Assembly: GCA_030765245.1 (NCBI GenBank)
Contig: JAVCCX010000343.1
Coordinates: forward strand, 1-5,938
Source: Candidatus Zophobacter franzmannii
Lineage (GTDB): Bacteria > Cloacimonadota > Cloacimonadia > Cloacimonadales > JAFGVF01
Direction of reading: 5' to 3'
Length of the DNA: 5,938 nt
The notes beneath the pieces are model-generated. The model saw only the letters and a program-made list of their open reading frames with translations, made no database searches and was not told where the DNA came from. Each line of letters opens with the position of its first letter. Position 1 is the first letter of the stretch. Of this stretch, positions 1 through 5,938 are shown in pieces. The position numbers and the translations under genes were made by a program.

Positions 1-1082
1 AGTGCATCAGGATATTTGCCCATTAGGTAATAAATCTGAGCTTGCTGATACAATACTGTACCAAAGTAGGGTGAATTGGTTTTCTTATTAACAAACGATT
101 GAACCTTATTCAATGCAGAGTTTGGGTCCGACAATGAGAGGATATCAATCAGTTTATAGAAGCTATTATACTTAATCTCTACTTGTTTAGCACTTTCGTA
201 AAGGCGAGTAAGATTGTTCTTTGCTTCATCAATTCTCCCTAGTCCTTCGTATGCTAAAGCTTGATAAAAGCGTTTCTTCTCAGGATACTCGGTCATTCTG
301 TTGAGAACATCCAGTGTTGTAGAGTAATCATCAAGATCATAGTAAGTTTCTGCTAAAACCATAAGATAGTCATTATAATAGAGGGATTTATTTCTGAGAC
401 GATAGGTTCTCTCCAGGATTGGAGTAAATGTCTTGTTCTGATAGTTATAATCAAACCATTTCACATAGGCATAGTCAGTACTTTGGTGCTGTGGATAACT
501 CTCAATCAATCGAGCCATCTCTACACCAGTCTTGCTATCATCACCCAACAGGATCAAAGCTCGTACTTTAACACTAAGGATATCAGCATTAAGTGTTATT
601 TTCTCAGCTTTCACTATCTGATCATAGCCCTCTTGATATTTATTCTCATTCAAAAGAGACTTTGCATTCCAGTAATAAGGAATCCACCGACTTTCATGTT
701 TAGGATAGGTTTTCTCAAAACCGCTTTTCTCTGCCCTCATTGCTTCATACTTATTCAAGTGATACAATGATTGTATTTTCTTTAGTAAAACCTCTCCCCT
801 TAACTCTTCATCAAGTTGTTGCTTAAGGGTTTCATTGTATATTTCTAAAGCTTTTGCATAATTCTTCTCAGCAAAGTTGATATCACCTGAGATGAAATGT
901 ACAATAGGTGAAAACTCTGAGTTTGGATATGTTCTTTCAAAACGACTTATCTCACCTTTGGCGATTTGGTAATTACTATCTAAGAACAAGCCATAAATAA
1001 ACTTGAAATCGTCTTCTTGAGTTGCTATTATGCTTAGAGTCAGCAATCCTAATAATGCAATTATTATAAACTTCTTAACCAT
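1..1082 (-). CDS. Exported TPR-repeat protein (BamD/CpoB-like repeats), 3' partial
   Basis: I translated this frame by hand from the ATG at 1080-1082: 360 residues with no stop, running off the window. The N-terminus MVKKF is followed by a hydrophobic core (residues 6-19) and a likely signal peptidase I site after SIIA (residue 20), before an acidic TQEDD stretch. No lipobox Cys is present, so a soluble periplasmic (or secreted) protein is likelier than a lipoprotein. The rest is helical repeat with TPR-like signatures, for example NYAKALEIYNETL (74-86) and KYQEGYDQIVKAE (148-160). Tyr-Pro pairs at 52, 126, 196 and 266 mark a period of about 70 residues, or two TPR-sized hairpins per module. 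The FxxxYPxS style resembles BamD and CpoB/YbgF, but these repeats are generic scaffolds and no specific function can be assigned. It overlaps the upstream kinase gene by 8 bases and is probably translated from the same mRNA. The start is supported by an AAGAGG site 6 bases upstream and by the signal peptide. Confidence 0.92.
   Translation of the reverse strand, partial: MVKKFIIIALLGLLTLSIIATQEDDFKFIYGLFLDSNYQIAKGEISRFERTYPNSEFSPIVHFISGDINFAEKNYAKALEIYNETLKQQLDEELRGEVLLKKIQSLYHLNKYEAMRAEKSGFEKTYPKHESRWIPYYWNAKSLLNENKYQEGYDQIVKAEKITLNADILSVKVRALILLGDDSKTGVEMARLIESYPQHQSTDYAYVKWFDYNYQNKTFTPILERTYRLRNKSLYYNDYLMVLAETYYDLDDYSTTLDVLNRMTEYPEKKRFYQALAYEGLGRIDEAKNNLTRLYESAKQVEIKYNSFYKLIDILSLSDPNSALNKVQSFVNKKTNSPYFGTVLYQQAQIYYLMGKYPDA
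1023..1082 (-). other. Sec signal peptide of the exported TPR protein
   Basis: Residues 1-20 show two lysines (3 and 4), a hydrophobic stretch of Ile, Leu, Ala and Gly, and a small residue (Ala 20) before TQEDD. The -3/-1 pair is Ile/Ala, acceptable for signal peptidase I. There is no Cys near the end of the core, which argues against lipoprotein processing. An uncleaved N-terminal anchor is the main alternative. Confidence 0.8.
1075..1082 (-). other. 8-base stop/start overlap (ATGGTTAA) between the two genes
   Basis: The downstream ATG (1082-1080) precedes the kinase stop TAA (1077-1075) in a different frame, giving the shared string ATGGTTAA. Such short overlaps normally mean one transcript and translational coupling, so the two proteins are probably made together. 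I see no room for a promoter or terminator between them, although an internal promoter within the kinase gene cannot be excluded. Confidence 0.9.
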
Positions 1083-4000
1083 TCGTATCCTCTTGATCCA
1101 TTTCTTTTATCATAGGTAAGGCAATATTCACTACTGTTCCTTCACTTTCTTCACTTTTTATCCATATTTTACCATGGTGTAGGTCAATAATTCGTTTTGT
1201 CACAGAAAGACCTAAACCAAGTCCACAACTGTCATATTCAATTGTCCCGGAATGATGTGAATAAAGATCCTTTAGCTCAGAGAACTTAGTAAATATCCTA
1301 TCGATTTCATACTGGGGCATACCCTTACCATTATCTCTAATTATAAACACAATCGACTGTTGGTCATTAATCTTCTCAGTTTGGAAACTTGACCTTCTAA
1401 TCACGATTTCTACTGAACCAAAGTCTTTAGTATAACGAATCGAGTTGTGCAAAATGTTATGGATAGCTTTGAAGATAGCTTCCCAATTAAAGTACAGTTT
1501 AGGGAGATTCTCTTCTATTGTGAATTTTATAATCATCTTTCTATCTTTAGAAATTGATTCTGCCTCATCCTTGACTTTCTTACCAAACTCATACAGGTCA
1601 ATCTGACTATAGCGCAGTTTATCAACAATATTGTATCTGTGGAAAGTCATAATACTCTCAGTTGTTCTAGTTAGGTGCTCAGTATTCCCACTAGCCTTTT
1701 CAAGAAGGTTATCCATCTCTTCAGAAGTATAGTATATCTTATTTTTAAGCCTACTGATTGCACTGTTCAGTTTAGTGAGGGGTGTTATCAACTCATGAGA
1801 AACAATACCGGCAAAGCAGTCTTTAGCTTTCTCTAAGTTACCAAGCTGGATATTCCTTGCAACTAAGCTCTGATATTGGAGAGCATTTTGAGCTGCAGCG
1901 GAAATCTGCATTAACAGTAGTTTCATCATTTCCAAGTTCACGGTCAGTTTTGTAGAACTATCAAGGTAGTTATCTAAATAGATAATACCATACATCTCAT
2001 TATTCTTAAGAAGTATTGGAGCAGCATAAACCGACTGAACCACAAACTCATCTATCTCAGCTGTTAATGATTTCTTTCTATCTTTTTGGCTAACATGATG
2101 GAAATAGTGTTTCTTACGAGCTTGGACATCTGACAGTACGCTATTACTTACCATATCATTAGAATTCAGGAATTTCTTACTTGCATCTAATGCAATCTCT
2201 ATCTCCAGAGAGCCATCGAATGATTTCTTTAAGAAGAAGCCTCTACTGCTACCAGTGAAATCAATACACCATGATAGCAGGCTAAGATTTAGCTTCCAGA
2301 CATCAATAATTCCCATCATCTCGTGGGATGCAGACATCAATTTTGAGATAAGGTCTCGATTTTGTTTCATCTCAGTATATTCTTGAACGCGAACTAAAAT
2401 TGCTGTAAGATGAAGTTTGAGAACTTCCATTAAAGCTAGTTCATCTTTGTAATAACTCAATTCACTCTTGTCACTTATTACAAGGCAACCTATTTTTGCA
2501 GACTTTATCATCAAAGGTACAAAAAGGAAGTGAACTCCTTTGATATTAACTTTCAGAATCTCATTATTTAGAATAGATTGGTATATATTGTCAGGAATCT
2601 TAGAAGACTGGGAAATCATCTCAGTGCAATTATACTCCATGAAACTTGATAGATTGCTGTTATTATCAATCAGGTATATTGCAAACTGATGAGGAGATAT
2701 TGTTTCGCTTAATGCCTTCTCAACAAAGAACTTAATTCTTGTAGTATTACTAAGTCTTAGTAAGTCATAGAGTTGTTCAACAAGTAAATCCTTATCAATC
2801 TCTTTGCGCGGAGCAATCTTCAAAAAATTGAACTCTGAAATATCCTTCTTATTATAGAAGAACTTCTTCTTCAAGAATGCTACCGCAGGGCCTTCATCCC
2901 CCTCAATAACAATTTCTAACTTAGTTTTTAGGAGTCTAAAGTATTGATTAGCATTCTTAGCTGCTTTCAAGTACAAATATATCTGCACTATTAGAGCTAA
3001 GATATTCAGCTCAAGCATCACATAACTTTTATCTTTTGCGATGTGATACCATTCTCTAAGCTGTCTTAATACTACCCTAAGTGATTTATCATGTGTTCGT
3101 AAGGCGAGTTTTGCTTCAGATATCTCGATTGATAACAACCAATATTCATATCCAAATTCCTCGCAATGGGTTCTTGCTTTTAGAAGCAATTCTTTAGCTT
3201 GAAGGAAATCACCTGTTTTTATATATAATCTAGCCATATTGCAATAGAATATTGTAGTAGCATAGAAATTATTGCTCTTACTTACATACCGCAAAGCTGA
3301 CTTGAGATTTTCTTGAGCTGACTCGTAATCACCATTCCCTTCATCAATCATACTTATCAAGTTGTAGTAAAACTCTTGATTGCTGGATTTATTGAAGTCT
3401 ATGTGAGCATTCTTCTTTATAATAGGAAGAATCTTGTTAGCTTGACCAGTTCTGGCTAGATAGTAAAAGTGAGTTTTAACAGCTGGATCAATAGCCTCAA
3501 TTTTCCCTATCATTAAGTTAGGATTCAATTCTTTTAAGAAACCAAGGAAATCACTTAAGTGAGCTGTCTTACTTTTTAGAAGAGCAATGTTAGCCATGAT
3601 TGAGTCATAAAATAGTCTGTTTTCCGTTTCTTCAGAGAAGTCTTTTGCGCGTTTAAGTGACTTTGCTGCAGCAATGAAGTCTCCTCGCTTCAAGTGAGAT
3701 TCACCTAGGTTTAGCATTGCCTGAGTCTGAGTCATCTTATTCCCGCGTTTCTCAGCATTATCCAAGGCTTTGTTGAAGAACTCAATCGCCTTATCGATAT
3801 CACCTTGTCTAAGATAGATATCACCAATATTGTTATATACAAGTCCTAACAGTGTTTTTATCTTATAAGTTTCTAAGATGCTCCGTGCTTGACTCAGATG
3901 ATCAAAGGCTTCATCCATAATGTGAAGGCGTTCGTAAAATATTCCTAAGTTGTTGTGAAGGGAAGCTAACCTAAAGAATGCAACTGTGTCATGGATCGGT

Positions 4001-5938
4001 GGAAGATTCTCATAGCAATTTTCCAAAATCTCAACTGCTTCTCGATACTTACTTGCAAAGTTCAAATTAACACTCTTTCTATCAGCGTAGTATATCTTTA
4101 GAGGTATATCTAACTGATAGCCTTCAAGCTCTTCTAAATATTTAATCGAGGCTGAGATATTACCTAATCTTGCATTCGCATGTGAGAGAATGATATTTAC
4201 AAGTCCCATTTGCCTACCGGTAACTACTAGTTCCTGCGCTAGATTTAGATTATCTATCGCCTTAATATACTCTTCAGAGTTAAAGTAGATCATGCTAATG
4301 ACAAGGTATTTGTTAAATATCTCCGGCAACTTCATAAACTGAGGAAGAAGTTCATAAACTTCGGCAACATCAGCAGATACAGTAATTTTATTTACTAGAA
4401 GGACAAGATCTGACATAAATAGATGACTTGGTAGTTTGGCTCCCAATTTGAAGTCGATATCAAGGACTCTTACAATCTCACGGAATGATTTCTCTTGTTC
4501 ATATTCTGCATCGTATCTGCTATATAATCGTAGTAAGTACTTCCGCATACAGAGTAAATCACCTGCGACACGAGAGTTTTCTATTACACCCAAACAAACT
4601 TTAGGTTCATTCGTATCTACATTCTCGTAGTATTCTACAACCTTTTTTGAAATCGCAACTCTCTTGGGAGTTGATATCTCTTTAAGTAGTTTTGTTTTAG
4701 CTTCATGGAAGGTGAACCTATAGCTATCGTGTGACTTGAAAAGGATGTCATTATTAACAGCGTCATTGATTAAGAAGAAGACCTTTTTTTCATCAATTCC
4801 CAAAACAAACTCTATTAGCTTATTGGTTATCGGTGTTTCTATTGCTGAAAGTGATTTCAAGAAGTTATAATTCTCTTTTTTAAGATGACTCAACCTGCCA
4901 TAGATTGGCTTAAGTAACTCTTTGCTCATCTTATATTGAGCAACTTTATACTCAAAGTTAAACTGCCCTTTTTTGAGAATATGACCTTGTTCTGTCAGCG
5001 CAATCAGCATATCTCGAATCATTCCCGGATTACCGGCACAACGGTTCCAAATATCTTCAACGAATGATACAGGTGGTTTAATCTTTACTAACTTTTCAAT
5101 GTAGTCAGAAGTTTCTTTAATGGTTAGCGGCTGAACTTTGATCAATGCGCCATTCTTTAACATGCCCACTTTAGTAAAATCACTAAAACTTAAAACTAAG
5201 AAGATTCTTTGTTCTCTAATATCGACTGAAAGGGTATTTATAAAATCGATAGTCTCCGGGGTTAGGGACTGGCAATTACGGATTATAAAAATGAGAGGTT
5301 TATCCTCAGAAAGATGAACAACATAGTTCTTTGCAGATTCGAAATCTGCTCTTAAATCAACTACCGATTTATATCGAGTCTCAACCGTTTCATTTGCTTT
5401 ATAAAGATACTCTTCAAAGTTAGTCGAGATATTCTCGAGGTCTTTAGAAAACTCCTTATCACTCATCGACTTAAAGTCATGAAACTCTTTTATCAAGGCA
5501 TAGAAAGGATGTAATGTTTGAGGTCCACAGGAGTAATCAAATAGATATACCGAACCATCAAGAAGGTGGTATTTAAAGAGGTAAAGGAGGTTGTTTTTAC
5601 CTAACCCTTTGTTACCGATAATCGCTACAGTTTTTCCATTCCCATCTTTGATACTCGGGATGTAATTCATCAATTGATGACTATAGTTATTCCTTACAAT
5701 ATAGCTATTAAACTTCAGATTATTAACAATACCCCATTCTTGTGAGTACGAGAATCTCTTAAGCTGAATACTATTTATGAATTGTATTATCAGACCTGCA
5801 TTTGCAAACCTTTCTTCCGGGTTCTTACTGAGGAAATTGAGAAGGAACTTTTCTAACTCTATTGGAATAGCAGAATTTAATTCACGAGGGGGTTTTGGGA
5901 AGAAATGCAGCTGTTTCCCTGATATAAGGGAAGAAATA
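1075..5938 (-). CDS. Ser/Thr kinase–ATPase–TPR–GAF–histidine kinase fusion (HstK-like), 5' partial
   Basis: Probable cytoplasmic dual-kinase sensor; 1,620 residues are visible (residue 1 = codon 5935-5937). The frame stays open to the window edge, so the true start lies outside; a TTG at 5671-5673 is internal. Domains in order: end of a Ser/Thr kinase C-lobe (residues 1-60, subdomain XI motif NPEERF with its Arg at 43); P-loop ATPase (about 103-328) with GNKGLGKN at 108-115 and a GNP motif at 302-304; winged-helix-like region (about 338-433); TPR superhelix (about 540-1008, clearest near 655-770 and 890-930); divergent GAF (about 1048-1188); second GAF (about 1198-1358) with GIIYLDN; DHp with SHELITPL, phospho-acceptor His 1381 (codon 1795-1797) and the ExxT phosphatase motif; HATPase_c with N-box Asn 1494/1498, DNGKG at 1535-1539, F-box Phe 1549/1552 and GLGLG at 1572-1576. 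No receiver domain follows. There is no convincing membrane segment. Walker A lacks Ser/Thr and Walker B lacks its acids. The family assignment comes from domain order; the ligand and phosphorylation target are unknown. Confidence 0.96.
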   Translation of the reverse strand, partial: ISSLISGKQLHFFPKPPRELNSAIPIELEKFLLNFLSKNPEERFANAGLIIQFINSIQLKRFSYSQEWGIVNNLKFNSYIVRNNYSHQLMNYIPSIKDGNGKTVAIIGNKGLGKNNLLYLFKYHLLDGSVYLFDYSCGPQTLHPFYALIKEFHDFKSMSDKEFSKDLENISTNFEEYLYKANETVETRYKSVVDLRADFESAKNYVVHLSEDKPLIFIIRNCQSLTPETIDFINTLSVDIREQRIFLVLSFSDFTKVGMLKNGALIKVQPLTIKETSDYIEKLVKIKPPVSFVEDIWNRCAGNPGMIRDMLIALTEQGHILKKGQFNFEYKVAQYKMSKELLKPIYGRLSHLKKENYNFLKSLSAIETPITNKLIEFVLGIDEKKVFFLINDAVNNDILFKSHDSYRFTFHEAKTKLLKEISTPKRVAISKKVVEYYENVDTNEPKVCLGVIENSRVAGDLLCMRKYLLRLYSRYDAEYEQEKSFREIVRVLDIDFKLGAKLPSHLFMSDLVLLVNKITVSADVAEVYELLPQFMKLPEIFNKYLVISMIYFNSEEYIKAIDNLNLAQELVVTGRQMGLVNIILSHANARLGNISASIKYLEELEGYQLDIPLKIYYADRKSVNLNFASKYREAVEILENCYENLPPIHDTVAFFRLASLHNNLGIFYERLHIMDEAFDHLSQARSILETYKIKTLLGLVYNNIGDIYLRQGDIDKAIEFFNKALDNAEKRGNKMTQTQAMLNLGESHLKRGDFIAAAKSLKRAKDFSEETENRLFYDSIMANIALLKSKTAHLSDFLGFLKELNPNLMIGKIEAIDPAVKTHFYYLARTGQANKILPIIKKNAHIDFNKSSNQEFYYNLISMIDEGNGDYESAQENLKSALRYVSKSNNFYATTIFYCNMARLYIKTGDFLQAKELLLKARTHCEEFGYEYWLLSIEISEAKLALRTHDKSLRVVLRQLREWYHIAKDKSYVMLELNILALIVQIYLYLKAAKNANQYFRLLKTKLEIVIEGDEGPAVAFLKKKFFYNKKDISEFNFLKIAPRKEIDKDLLVEQLYDLLRLSNTTRIKFFVEKALSETISPHQFAIYLIDNNSNLSSFMEYNCTEMISQSSKIPDNIYQSILNNEILKVNIKGVHFLFVPLMIKSAKIGCLVISDKSELSYYKDELALMEVLKLHLTAILVRVQEYTEMKQNRDLISKLMSASHEMMGIIDVWKLNLSLLSWCIDFTGSSRGFFLKKSFDGSLEIEIALDASKKFLNSNDMVSNSVLSDVQARKKHYFHHVSQKDRKKSLTAEIDEFVVQSVYAAPILLKNNEMYGIIYLDNYLDSSTKLTVNLEMMKLLLMQISAAAQNALQYQSLVARNIQLGNLEKAKDCFAGIVSHELITPLTKLNSAISRLKNKIYYTSEEMDNLLEKASGNTEHLTRTTESIMTFHRYNIVDKLRYSQIDLYEFGKKVKDEAESISKDRKMIIKFTIEENLPKLYFNWEAIFKAIHNILHNSIRYTKDFGSVEIVIRRSSFQTEKINDQQSIVFIIRDNGKGMPQYEIDRIFTKFSELKDLYSHHSGTIEYDSCGLGLGLSVTKRIIDLHHGKIWIKSEESEGTVVNIALPMIKEMDQEDTNG
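1089..1094 (-). promoter_or_regulatory. Ribosome binding site of the exported TPR gene
   Basis: On the minus strand AAGAGG lies 6 bases before the ATG at 1082-1080. The site sits inside the last codons of the kinase gene. It decides the start of the downstream gene, and implies that ribosomes finishing the kinase can reinitiate or load there. The match to AAGGAGG is imperfect but the spacing is normal. Confidence 0.7.

Noticed and set aside
483..770. Plus-strand open frame of 95 codons
   Set aside because: It lies wholly antisense within the exported TPR gene, whose signal peptide, repeats and ribosome binding site are convincing. Its product shows no recognisable motif, only stretches rich in Ile, Leu and Phe as expected from reading the opposite strand of AT-rich coding DNA.
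1023..1082. Lipoprotein signal (lipobox) on the BamD-like protein
   Set aside because: BamD is a lipoprotein, so I looked for a Cys after the hydrophobic core. There is none in the first 30 residues, so a signal peptidase I site is the better reading.
2959..3024. Hydrophobic stretch in the kinase protein (LELNILALIVQIYLYLKAA) as a possible membrane segment
   Set aside because: It sits at the end of the TPR array, contains Glu, Asn and Gln, and fits an amphipathic TPR helix pair. No second segment or positive-inside pattern supports membrane insertion.
4436..4630. Plus-strand open frame of 64 codons
   Set aside because: It is antisense to the region between the winged-helix and TPR parts of the kinase gene. 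The product is Ser-rich and has no motif, as expected for a shadow frame.
2914..5616. STAND-type antiphage protein (Avs-like ATPase plus TPR sensor)
   Set aside because: A P-loop ATPase followed by TPRs resembles defence STANDs, but here it is flanked by a Ser/Thr kinase on one side and GAF plus histidine kinase on the other, which is the signalling HstK layout. No nuclease or other defence effector is visible.

Overview
The window is an AT-rich bacterial segment (by eye, mid-30s % GC) that is coding from end to end on the minus strand. It holds two genes, both cut by the window edges, and I see no RNA gene, mobile element, CRISPR array or intergenic space. A Gram-negative (diderm) bacterium is likely, because the downstream gene encodes a Sec-exported protein with BamD/CpoB-like TPR motifs. 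The style recalls lineages such as Cloacimonadota or related Fibrobacterota/Bacteroidota-group phyla, but that is only an impression; no marker gene is present.

From 5938 down to 1075 runs a giant signalling protein: 1,620 residues are visible and the N-terminus lies outside the window. Its order is: C-terminal lobe of a Ser/Thr protein kinase, a STAND/AAA_16-type P-loop ATPase with a winged-helix-like tail, a long TPR superhelix, two GAF-like domains, and an intact histidine kinase (DHp plus HATPase_c) at the C-terminus. This is the layout of the HstK-like Ser/Thr-His dual kinases known from cyanobacteria, myxobacteria and others. The unusual point is that the ATPase has lost the residues that normally bind magnesium and activate water (Walker A Ser/Thr to Asn, Walker B Glu-Asp to Arg-Asn), while the histidine kinase keeps all its boxes.

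From 1082 to 1 lies the start of a second gene. It overlaps the kinase stop by 8 bases (ATGGTTAA) and has its own AAGAGG ribosome binding site inside the kinase gene. It encodes a signal peptide followed by TPR-like repeats, built on a roughly 70-residue super-repeat marked by Tyr-Pro pairs. Its C-terminus is outside the window.

The tight coupling suggests that a cytoplasmic dual kinase and an exported repeat protein are made together. What they sense or control cannot be read from this window: no response regulator, receiver domain or promoter is visible.
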